64,000 nucleotides of DNA from Diphasiastrum complanatum (lineage: Eukaryota > Streptophyta > Lycopodiopsida > Lycopodiales > Lycopodiaceae), in NCBI GenBank assembly GCA_029204225.1, contig CM055107.1, forward strand, positions 51,353,227 to 51,417,226, read 5' to 3'. Shown here one piece after another: positions 26,301-38,300 of the stretch (positions within the stretch are counted from its first letter, which is position 1; each line of letters begins with the position of its first letter). The position numbers and the translations under genes are program-made. The notes under the pieces were generated by a model that worked only from the letters and a program-made list of their open reading frames with translations, was not told the DNA's origin and ran no database searches.

Positions 26301-29300
26301 TTCAGCTCTTTTCCCCAAGATTTCAGACCTGCTGACCCGGAAAATGCCAGTTTGAAGCTTCAAAACGGTGCCAAATTTCCCGGTTCTTTGAGGATAGTAG
26401 CTCGCTGATCTGATTGCAACCCAACTGGCTCGTTTGCTTCTGATTTAAGACCCAAAAAGTATTTCAATTTCTGATTTTGGTGTCTATCTACCCTCGCTGG
26501 CTGACAGCCCTCTGTCTGGCCCAATTTTCTGAAATTTAAGGCCCAATCTTTGCTTGAATCTCTGATCTGAACTTAGGCAGTAGGTCGCTGGTCTGTGGCA
26601 ATTTAGTTTGATGTTCAAACTACTGAAAAATCCTCAAAAACAGTGATGAAAAACCAATTTTTCATCTCCTTGTCCAGCGCTGGCCCTGCTAAGAAAATTT
26701 GTTTGAAAACCCTTCAAATTTCCTTGGATTTCTCTGAAATTTCAGAGGTAGATTTCTGATCCCTCAACGATGGATCAGCACCACCCTTTCTCCTCAAAAA
26801 TCCCCCCTGATTCCCTGAATCTGATGGCAAAAATCAGAGATGAAGACTGAATTTGCGGCGCTGGACCTGCTCTAGAAATTTGGACTAATTTCTCTTTGAC
26901 CAGCAAGTAAATCCACCAAGATTTCCTCAGTAGGAGACTGTTCCTACAGCGAGTCTCCTCCTCTATTTCTTTCTGAGAACTTTTAGAAGTTCTGAGCAAT
27001 CTAGCTACTTTCTCCACTGCTGAAAACTGAATTCCCAAAGATGGAGATGGCTCTGATACCAGTGTAATAGATCCTAACACCACAGTAGGGCAAACACTAA
27101 CTGATCCACCCAGCCTTGCCTACTCCCTGATATAGAGTAAGCCCCTCCTAGCCCAGTGTGAGGACTGGTAGCATGCTACTGCCAAGTGTCGGCCACGTGG
27201 CACTAACGTGGCCGACTGCACGTCGGGACCCAACTGGGGGCCCTATCCTACTGACAGGGTCCCTAGGCTGTGTTAGGCCCGCCATGGCTATGGACCGTGC
27301 TGGGGCACACTACTCACACTGTCTTGCCCTGTTGGTCATGTACACTGGACACGACTCTGACTGTGGTATCTGACCTATCTATGTTCTCTAGGGTTCGGCT
27401 CTGGTTACGAGCTCGTAACAGGAACCAATTCCACATGCGCTCCCAGATGTCCCGCAACTCCACCATCCTGTTTCACATAGTTAATGACATGTCACCAAAT
27501 AATACCGAAGATGTGAAGATGACAGCAAACTTATCCCAATTACACTAGATAGATTAACAAATGACTGAAATGAAATAAAGTACCATACCTGTCCTCGGAG
27601 AAAAAAATGTTGTTGTAGAAGCTGTCCAATTCTGTCCATGAACTCGTAAATAAGGCCCATAGTGCTGCCCTCACTATCAATTAACCGTAGAACATGGTAG
27701 AATGGCCTCATCACAGATGTAATGCTCTCAACCTCACGCCAAAAATCTTCGTCAAATGCAATTCTCAAAAATCTCAAACCATCAGGCCTACTGGAGAAAG
27801 GTAGCTCCCTAAATGCATCACTAGTGGCCATGTGTATGAGCTGATGTCTCTGACCCTAATAAGCCTATCCATGACAACCAGGTCGAATGCAAAACGTGTG
27901 GGAGCTGGTTTCTTCAGATCTAGTGAACTGAAGGTGCGGAAAAGGGTAAGGACACGCCTCTTCCGGGTGACAAATGTCACCACGGCAAGGGCCATATCAG
28001 CTATCCTACGGACCCAGGCAAGCGGCCAATATCCCCCAATAAAAGATCAATGCTATGTGCAGCACAAGGGATCCAGACAATAGCAGGGTACTACTGCACA
28101 CAGCAAGACACCAATATGTTCATCACTGGCCGAGGGCAGGTGTCACTCCAGCCATCAGACATGATCGAGCACCCATAGCTCTCCCGAGCCTTCCTAAGAG
28201 GCATCATCTGTGTGGTGAGCTCCTCCACCCTGGATGTAAGGTGGGTGGTATGGACAATCTCATCCACGGGTGGCCTGAAGCAAGGACCTGTAGCAGCAAC
28301 TACAGTTATAGCCCTCTTGAAGGGCTTTGAGTCAGCAATGGCAAATGGCAGGTTCAGCTCATAGATCATGTTTGCTAAAGCCTGTTGGGCCTCTACCTCA
28401 AGATGGGCTGGAAAGACTCCCCCATGGACTGCTGTCTATACTGGGAGGTGCGAGACGATCTACTGGAGGATGCCCTAGTGCGGTAAGCACCCCTACAACG
28501 AGCAGGAGGAGGTATGTCAGTGGCAGGGAGGTGCCGAGGCGAGGGGGGAAACCGGGCCTGAGGTGGCTGAGGGGGATGATGTGGCTGAGCGGGATGCTGT
28601 GGCTGCGGGGGATGCTGAGATGGTGGTGGAGAAGTTCCAGAAGCATGTTGTCTATCATCACCATCCTCAGCATCAAAGTCCAAATCATCCTGATATGGGG
28701 GGAGAGTGGATGGTATGTCCTGGGTGTCCTTTGTGAGAGACCATCTGGTGCCGACTCAGAGCGAAGAAATCAGAATGTCTGCACTGGGCGAGTCATCTAA
28801 GTGACTGCAGGAGGACGTTGTGAAAACGCACCCACTGGAATAGATGCAGCAGAAGGAGGGGCAGGACGTGGTGCAGTGGGTTGTGGTGGTGCAGTAGGAC
28901 GTGGTGCAGTGGGTTGAGGAACGAGTGGTGGATGTGCATCAGGTTGTCGGGGAGGAGCAGGAACAGGAGGCTGAGGAGGACGTGGTGCTGGTGGACGAGG
29001 AGCTAGTGGATCCCATGGGGTGGATGATACTACCGCATATACATCAAGATCTAGTGACATATCAGCCTGCATCAATCGTGCTCCGTATATGTCAATGAGC
29101 CTATAACACTCCTGAGCAGGCATGTGTGCGCAAGGGAGGGAGCCCAAGCGTTTGCCATCACCCTTGACAACACCAAGGAGATGGCCTTTCAGCCTCGTGA
29201 GGGTGCTAACAAAATGACCATGAGAAAACCTACAGGTCCACTCACGCGTGTAGAGAATTCACAACTATTTAGATACACATAAGAAACATCCATAATAGGA

Positions 29301-32300
29301 ATAGCAAAAACTAAAAAAAACTTTATACTGTGAATAATCAAATGCTTCTGGGTCTTGGTCTACCTCACCCCGTAGCTCAGGCATATCTCCAGCAAGCATG
29401 GTCTGAGATGGTATAGGAAACAGGAAGTACAGAAGAAGTGCAATAAAAGACAAATAAGTTACCGTTTCGTCAGAGAGAAACCGGTCCTGGATAAGTGGAT
29501 ATGCACTCCCACGCAATGCAATGAACCTAGAGATGCCAACCCTTGACCATATCAAGCAAAACCCTAAACCCTAAGATGGCTAAGAACAAGCAAAAGAAAC
29601 AGACAAAAAACACAAACCTCTAGAAAAGGCCCTCCATAATGTAAAAAACCTGCTTTTTTGCTCTAAAAAGTAAAGTGAAATGAAAATCCTAACCTTCTCT
29701 CTCTAGATAGGCTAGTACAATCTAGACTGTCCCAATCTCTCTTCGATCCAAAAGCCCTAAACCTTAAAAAGAGACCTATTTGCATGAGAAAATGTGAAAA
29801 AACCTGCTTTTTGACCAAAAAAAGCACAAGAAAAACCAAACTCTAATTTTCTCTCTAGAGAGGTCGCTACAGTCTCTCTCTAGCCTGTCCTATTCTCTCT
29901 CATCAATCGGAGCAGCAATGTCAAAAATCCAAAGCGCCCTCTCTCAATCTCTCCACGAAATCTGTGAAATGAGGACCAAAAATGCCTTGGGAATGGGTTT
30001 TGGGAATTGGTAATTAGTTAATTAGTTAATTAATTAATTAATTAAATAGAGGAACCGTACCACGGTTCATGAACCGTGGTACGGTTCACCCCACGGTTCT
30101 GGGAACCGTGGGTTCTATGATCTACGTGTATTTTTACAATTTGGCATAAGGATGTTATGAACTCAAACACACATGTTGATATCAATGAAGAACAATGGCT
30201 AAAGCCCTTAATGGTAACTAGCCCAATACCTAAAGGTATAGTAATTAGAGTAACTAGTAATTAGGGTTAGGGGAGGATGAGTCCATAACACTCCCCAACT
30301 TTAAAAAGATTGACCTCAATTTTGGGTTAAAAAAACTACTAAACCCCAAAAACTAGAAGAAAGGCCCCAACCAATAGATATGGTAATAGCAAGGTTGCAG
30401 TCCGCGTTCCGGAACACGATCCGAGATTTCCCATTAAGGTTTCCCAGAACGCAATTTTTTTTTTTTTGTATAGTTGCCAATATGGGTATCATGTGAAAGG
30501 ATATCAAAAAAGCAACTGTTATGCAAATCTGTTGCTTGGTTTCAGATGGCTGCGGGCTACATTGATTAGAAATCTGGACATCAGTAGATGGTTTAAGAAA
30601 ACTGGCTGCATTTTCATATGGTTTCAGAAATTTGGACTGTGTAGTTTGCCGACTGTTTCGGGTGCGAAACACCAGAAAGTGTGTTCTCACTCAGGGAGTT
30701 GGAAGGCCAAATCATGAAGAGGCCTTACCCCGGACCCCGCCGTTGGGGGGCGTTGCTGTTACGAGCTCGTAACCAGTGCCGAACCCTAGAGAACACAGAT
30801 AGGTCAGATACCACAGTTAGGGTCGTGTCCAGCGTACATGACCAACAGGGCAAGACAGTGTGAGTAGTGTGCCCCAGCACGGTCCATAGCCATGGCGGGC
30901 CTAACACAGCCTAGGGACCCTGTCAGCAGGATAGGGCCCCCAGTTGGGTCCCGACGTGCAGTCGGCCACGTCAGTGCCACGTGGCCGACACTTGGCAGTA
31001 GCATGCTACCAGTCCTCACACTGGGCTAGGAGGGGCTTACTCTATATCAGGGAGTAGGCAAGGTTGGGTGGATCAGTTAGTGTTTGCCCTACTGTGGTGT
31101 TAGGATCTATTACACTGGTATCAGAGCCATCTCCATCCTAGGGAGTTCAGGAGCAGTAGTAGAGAAAGCTATCAGAAGATAGGAAGTGTTTCTCAGATTC
31201 TCAAAGAGGAATAGAGGAGGAGGATCGCTGTAGATGCAGCCTTCAAACCTTGAAATTCACTGAGAAATTACAGTAGTAAGGAGTCAAATTCCATGTACAG
31301 GTAACTCGCTGGAAGGGCAGCTATCCATCACTGATTTCAGAGATCTTTTTTAAAGGATTTCCAGCGGAAATAGAGTAGGAAATAGCAAGTAGACCCATCG
31401 CTGTACATACAGGGATCTACTTCTGTTTTCAAAGGGCAATTTCAGTAGAGCTGAGCGGATTTCAAGCTGAGATTTCCCAACAGGGTCAGCGCTGCCAATA
31501 CTTCTGAGTTTTCAGATTTCTGACAAATTTTTGGGCCCTAACTTGGAAGATTTGGAGCAATAGTACTTCGAACAGATCAGCGAGGAGGGGACTTCTGAAA
31601 TTTCAGAATTCAGAAGTGGTTTCGGACTTCAAATTTGCCTTCTTGTGGACAGATTGAGGTGCTGTCAGACTAGCGAGCCACTACCCTCAGAGAACCGGGA
31701 AATTTGGCACCGTTTTGAAGCTTCAAACTGGCATTTTTCGGGACAACAGGTCTGAAAGCAGTGGAGGAAGAGCTGAAACGGCTTTTCTTGATTCTCTCTG
31801 TGGAAGTACAGTCCTCAGAAACAGCTAAGTCATCTTTCCTTTTCCTTGTACAGTTGTAAATTAGTCTTTTAGACTTTTTTTCCTTCAGAAGTTAAGGTAA
31901 CTCTCTTTCAGTTCCGAAGATGACCACTCCTCAGGGACCTGATCAACCCCAGGAGAGAGGCTTCGACGAACTTGAAACAGAAGCCTTGGCTTACAGAAAA
32001 GGGAAGGAACCCATGGAAGTGGAAGAACAGGAACAGTTCGCCGAAGAACTCGACGAACTGGTTACCAAGGAGCAGTTTCTCCAATTGGTAACAGAAGTGG
32101 ATGAACTGAAGTTGGCATTAGCCAATTTCAAGTACAGTGTGGACGAGTCGTTCGCTGAACTCAAAAGCTTGATTTTGAATTCCGCGAAAGGAAGCCTTCC
32201 CTCCACTTCTCAGTTATCCCCTTCTCCACTTCCATCAGTTTCGGGTGAGACTTTACGATCTCACCCCAGTGTTTTTAAAGATTTAAAGCCTCCTACTTTT

Positions 32301-35300
32301 AATGGGGAAGAGAAGGATAGAAATGCAGATATTCTACAAACCTTCCTCAGCAAATGGAAGAACATTCATGCTCTTAAACAGACCCCTGACCATTTGCAAG
32401 CTATTGAGGCCAGTCTTTCCTTAGGGCCTATGGCCTATAAGTGGTGGTTAAATCTCCAGGAGACTGGGCAGACTCCCCGGTCATGGAAAGCTTTTGAAGA
32501 AGCTTTCCTAAGAGAATTTCTACCAGAGAATGAACTTGATAGAGCCTGGGAAGCCTGGGAAAGAACAGTAATGGACAAGTCCCTCATCCAATATATCTCG
32601 CAGTATCGAGAAGCAATTTTAAAGATTAAAAATATGGATGACTATCAGAAAATCAAGGGATTTGTCCGTGGCCTCAAAGATGAATATAAAGTAGAGGTCC
32701 GGAGAAACTCGCCTGCTACCCTTGAGCAAGCTCTCAGATATGCTCAAATCTATGATGATTCAGTGGGTAGGAAGAAGGCGAGACAACAGCCACTTTCTGA
32801 GCAGCCTTCTCAGAAAGACTTTCAATTTAAAAAGAAATTTTTAAAAAGAAAGAAAGAAGACAAATTTAAAGGTGAAGCTCCTCAGAAACGCCCTTCACTC
32901 ATACAGCCCTTAAAACTAGATGATTTTGAGAAAGCCAAACAAGAACGTTTGTGCTTTGTGTGTATGGGCAAGGGACACACAGTCAGACAGTGTCCCAAGG
33001 GGCCTTTCACTAAAAAAGATAAGAAAGACAAAAAACAAGTTCATCTTGTTCAGACTGTATGTTTCCCCAGTGACTCGGCAGCTTCCGAAATCAAAGTGTA
33101 TCATGAAGATCATGAACACTGTTGCCAGCTGACCTCTGCAATGCTAGCGAGACCCTTCAGCTTTGGGCCGCATGACCTAGTACGTATGCATGGGAAAGTT
33201 GGTAACCAGTCAGTAAGAGTCATGGTTGATGATGGGGCAACCCATAATTTCATCAACCACACCCTCGTTAAAAAGCTTAAACTACCAGAAGTACCTAGTC
33301 AGCATAGGTACATAGTTTCATTAGCTAAGGGTGAAAATAAAAAAATATGGGAAACTATGGTAAGTAAGTTAAATCTTGGTATTCAGGGCTACCAAGATTA
33401 AATAAACTTTCAGATAATGCACCTGGATCGAACAGACATTGTTCTCGGGAGAGATTGGCTCTACAGTTTAGGACCTTCCCTCCACAGAAACTATCAGGAG
33501 AACACCCTCAGCTTTCAGCATAAAGGCCGAGAGATCCAGTTGCATGGGGAGCATGATGTTCCCAACAGCCCTATGGTCTGCAGTTCAGAACTCTGTCAGC
33601 TAATCGGAGACGAAAACCATCAGGTATTCTTATGTGACTTTCAGTTTATTCCTGAAGTTTCTATTTCCAGTTCTATTCAGTAGAAAATCAGTAAATTAGA
33701 AACTTTAGTCTAAATTTAAAGATGTTTTTCCTGAAGATTTGCCACATGGTTTACCACCTAGTAGAGAGGTAGATCATGTAATAAACCTAGTACCAGGTTC
33801 AGCACCTGTTTCTAAACCTCCGTATCGGGTCAGCGGAACAGAGGATGAAGAAATAACTAGGCAGTTAACAGACTATCTTGGGAAAGGCCAAATTCAGACC
33901 AGTAGTTCACCATGGGCCTCACCAGTCCTATTGGTGAAAAAGAAAGAGGGGTCTATGCGTCTTTGCGTAGATTACAGATCGCACGATCCGGAACGTTTTT
34001 GCAGCGGATCGCGATCCGCTGCAACACAGGGTAATAGCCAATCGTAAACAAGGGTGAAAATAAAACTACCAAAATGCAGGTACCAATGGAAATATTGAAG
34101 GAGAGGACATGAGTCGTCACAACAAGTATTCCAAAAGTAGCACACAAAAATTCCACCAAGTATAATACATCAAATTTAATATATGGCCCTCAATGGCAAA
34201 GTATAAAACTAAAATCCCAAATAAATGTATCTCCAATGTAGTGCCGATGTGGATGCATAAAGGAATCAAACAAGAATGCAGCTATCTCAAGGCTCTCGGC
34301 GAATGCAGATGCAGGAAGAAATCCAAGGGAGGAAAACTCTCTCAAGGTACTGTGATATCCCAAGCATGCCATAGAGAAATGTCACCATGCCGGATTTGTA
34401 TCTCATTGTCACAATATGGGCGAACATGAAGCATAAGGAGCGCACCATGATAAATAGCAACCGGAACAAAAATGAAAATAGGTGCATCAACCAAAAAAAG
34501 GGCCCAAGGTAAATAAAGGGACCAAGGATATCTATCATCAGTATCAAGATACCAGTACCAAGGACTAGATCATGTAGGTCGAACTAGTGGAAAAACTATG
34601 ATCCTGGCAATATGCAACAGCCATGAAGTTGCACGGAAAACTGATAAACTAGAATCATAAAGCTCATCGGAAAGAGCCTCAAAAGAACATGCATAATGGA
34701 TAAGCGCAACCACCAGAGGTATAGCCCCTGAACCAATAAAACCATGAAGTGGAAGCATGATAAGTATAGTGGCATCTAGAAAAAAAGGGAGTAACAGCAC
34801 CAATAGAACTACGAAGAAGAGCAACATACCAACTATGCACCATTGGAAAATAACCATGCCAAACTATATGAAGTAGCCATGCAAGTCGTAGCAACCAAGC
34901 ATGTCGTAGATCAATAGGTAGGAATGGAGCAAAAAATGCACATGTGCCCCGATATATCAGCAAGGACAAAAAATGTATATCCCAAGCTATTTAGAGAACC
35001 CAATCATGATGGTGATCAACAATACCATATAAAGAACAATAGGCAAGAACAACAACATCAATATATCCACACAAGGAAGATAGAAACGTCAAAAGATCAG
35101 CACCGAGCAGGAGGATCATAACAACAACTATGCAATATCATTGGACACCAAGCTACACATAACAACCAAGAGTGCCAGGAAACATGAAGCATACATAGAT
35201 CATGTTGACAAATAATAGCTAGAATGGACATATGTGCAATGACAAGGTCGAGAGCACAAGGTATCCATAATGCCCATGAATGTAAGGCAACAAGTCCGCA

Positions 35301-38300
35301 AGGTATCCTCAAGGCCCATGAATTTCTAATGTCGTCATGCCAAGGATCTGTATTGCCCATAAGTCATCACAATAGGAATCTTGTCTTGGGTTACTTGTAT
35401 GAGCAAGTTGGTTTTCTAAGAATGGTACTTGATCTCAAATCGATTTTGGTGAAGTACTTTGCACCATGTAACCGATCAACCAGTTCATCCATTCAAGGTA
35501 AGGGGTAACGATTTTAGTACTTAATTTATTCAATTTTAAAGTCTACATAGACGAATACCTCCGTCTTTTTTATCAACTAAAATAATTGGGGCCCCCCAAG
35601 GGGACTTACTAGGCCTTACATGGCCCATTTTAAGATAATTTTGCTAACTTCGTCCTCTTCAGTAGTACTCATGTAAGGAAACAAGCATACAGGCGAGCTA
35701 CTAAGGAGTTTAATACCATGGTCAACTCTCCTAGAGGGGGGAAGACCCTTAGGGAGCTGTCTGGGAAAACGTCATTAAATTCAAACCTAAGTCTCATAAA
35801 GGTTTCGCCTTCCGGCGAATTTTCTTCTTTTAGGTTGTTAGACATCAATGCAAGTTGCAAGTTATAACCATAGTTGCACTGCATTTCTGAAACGCGTTTC
35901 GGAAATATGGAATTTTTTTTCAGAAACGTTTCTTTTAATTTTTTTTTTTTTGGTTTTTTTTGTGCAATATGGGTATCAGGTGAAAGCTCTAATTAAGAGC
36001 ATAATTACTGTGTAATTTACCGACAGTTTCGGGTGCAGGATGGTCCAGTTCAAGTGCATTAATCCATGTTGGGTTCTGTCAAGGATAAAAATTTAAAACT
36101 AACCTCTAGCCTGTCTATTACGATCACAGATGGTCCCAGTAAGTGTGTTTTCGCTCAGGGAGTTGGAAGGCCAAGTCATGAAGAGGCCTTACCGTCGGGG
36201 CCGGGGTCTACCGGCAGCCCCCAGACCCTGCCGTTGGGGGGCGTTGCCCCCCAAACCCCTTGAGCATTTATTGAAAACCAGAGCAAATAACAACCAAATA
36301 GCTATTGAAAATAAGATCTATTTGTGACCCATCTACTGCACTTCTGAGAGGCAAAATGCTCGTTTGACCATTGATCCCCTAAAAAGAATTTCAGCCATAA
36401 GCTATTTTTCCAAAAAAAAAAAAAAAAAAAATTTTTTTTTGCGATTCTGGGAGGACAAATGCGTTTCTCAGAAACGCGGTTTCCGAAACGTCTCCTCCCA
36501 GAAATGCGATTCTGTGCAACTATGGTTATAACTTTGTAAATTGCATTCTAAGTAAGTCGTTATCCAAGAATGACAAACTGTGGGTCGCATAGTTTTTCTT
36601 TAACAACTCATTCCTCTCATAGAACCACTCCTTACCAAGTATCACATCTACTTTAACGAGATTCATAATATGAAAGTCTAAATTTTCTTAATAGGCTTGT
36701 ATTTGAATCGGTAGATGAGGGACTATCCAATCCCATACTTGGCTTTCCACTCCCATACCCAGCTCTACAACATAACAGTGGTCACTTTGCTTTGTTTCCA
36801 CCTTTAGCCTCTGCAACCATCATCAAATTGAAATTGTTACAGCTTGGCCACCAATGATCCCATTCATCTTAAAAGTCATGGAGACCAAAAACTGTCGTAC
36901 AAAAGCAGCAATGCTCACACACAGAATTATTAGCAAAGGAAAGATCAATACTAGACATGCTAGAATTGTCTGGCATCTTAAAAGAAGCCCCTATAGCTTG
37001 CCTCTTTTCTTTGAGAATTCCTTTGCCACATGGCTTGGTTCCATGCAATTGAAGCATAGATTGTCACTTCTGACTTTCGCAAAGGTCTCCTAGTCCATGG
37101 TAGATCTTTTCTTTGACTTACTAGGACCTGAAGATGCCTCCTTCACCTTATCTTTTCCTTTCATTGAAAAGAATGGTTTCTTACCATTTTCTTCGGGTTG
37201 AACACCAAACTCGGGCCTAGCCACTATACGAATATCATCGTATATGTGGGCGAGGCGAACCGCATCATCGAGGGTAAGAGGCTGGTTCCTCCTAACCTCT
37301 AGCTGATAATCTCTAGGCAAACCTAGAATAAAATGCAACTTAACCAAAAGAGGATCTATCCTAGTTGCAAAACGAGAATTTACCTTCTAAAATTCTTGAA
37401 AATACTGATCAAGGGCCGGTTCCTCATCTCTATCGTTGCATACTGACGATAGAAGTTGAAGTCATGAAGGATAGGAAGAAAGGCCGCCTTGAAGGCCTTG
37501 CGAAAATCCTCCCACAACCTAGGTGCTTCAGGCTTTCCCTCAAATCCTACCACCAAGTGAAAGCGTTACCTTGCAAGTACATGATAGCCAGATTGATATT
37601 GTTGTCGTCAGAAGAATCATGCATGGAAATATGCGGTCCCACCGATCAATCCACAACATGACCACTTCAGGGGCTCTGTCTTTCTTTTTCCTGGTAAAGA
37701 TTTCAGGTGTAAACAAGGGCTGGTGCAATAATTGCCTTAATTGCGTTAGCTCCTTCAATTCTTGCTGATCCATTGAATGCCTTGCTTGCATATCAACAAT
37801 CTGTTGTTGTATATTGTTGATAGCCAACAACAAAGTATCAGAATCTAAGGTAGGAGTAGCTGCCATAGCCTCTGTAGGAGGAGACATAGGCTATGTAGAA
37901 GGGCTAGGATCCATGTCTCAACTGTGAAAGAGGATAGACAAGCAAGATGAGAAGAAGAAAACCCTTCCTTCTCAAGCTAGGAACTCACAAGCTCAAACTT
38001 GTTGGCTACCCACAATCAAAGTGGTATTGTCCATGCTGCCCCCAAGATTTGTACTCAACCAAGAGAGATGTGAGAATAGGTGGCAATCCTTGTTTGGAGC
38101 AGGCCTTCATATCTAGGAATAAATAGTTCCAAAAAAATCAAAGAGGAAGAAGGCCTCGTTAAGGCAAGGGAACAACAAAACTTCAATTTCAAGGATGTGC
38201 TGAACCAGTTATCTAAATTGCAGGTCACGATAGCAGCAGTTCATCCTCAACCACACTAGAAAAGACAAGCTTTTCCGATTATTGTGGCAACTTCGGACAT

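Larger units (their letters stand above)
21019..27420 (-). mobile_element. Complete Ty3/gypsy chromovirus-type element B
   Basis: 6,402 bp, flanked by GGAAC at 21014-21018 and 27421-27425. Two 358-bp LTRs (21019-21376, 27063-27420; TG..CA on either strand) differ by about seven transitions by eye, so insertion is fairly recent. On the minus strand the order is 5' LTR, primer-binding site, gag, protease, RT, RNase H, integrase with chromodomain, polypurine tract, 3' LTR. Stops and frameshifts make it non-autonomous. It sits in the hAT transposase gene, so it is younger than the hAT. Confidence 0.95.
18814..30119 (-). mobile_element. Complete hAT transposon with a nested gypsy element
   Basis: ATCTACGT at 18806-18813 and again at 30120-30127 is an 8-bp target duplication, the hAT length. 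Both ends start CATAGAA and carry clustered subterminal GAACCGT/ACGGTTC motifs, likely transposase-binding sites. Without the 6.4-kb gypsy and its 5-bp duplication the element is about 4.9 kb, suitable for an autonomous hAT. It encodes a BED/DUF659 transposase on the minus strand, now broken by the gypsy, stops and frameshifts. It lies in intron 2 of the cyclo-ligase-like gene, in the same orientation. Confidence 0.9.
30390..34029. mobile_element. Non-autonomous hAT-type element N1 carrying a truncated gypsy
   Basis: GGTAATAG at 30382-30389 and 34030-34037 is a probable 8-bp target duplication (the match extends to GGTAATAGC). The ends read CAAGGTTGCAG and, from the right, CTGTGTTGCAG. Inside the left end are a T-rich tract, AATATGGGTATCATGTGAAAG, GTTTCGGGTGCGAAAC and CCGTTGGGGGGCGTTG, all of which have counterparts in the element at 35869. 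It holds a gypsy B-family copy from 30757 to about 33978, cut off inside RT just before the right end. A deletion after insertion is the simplest explanation, because both outer duplications survive. Confidence 0.7.

Noticed and set aside
31920-33401. gypsy B2 gag as a domesticated host gene
   Set aside because: It follows its own LTR and primer-binding site and runs into a truncated pol, so its integrity is better explained by recent insertion.
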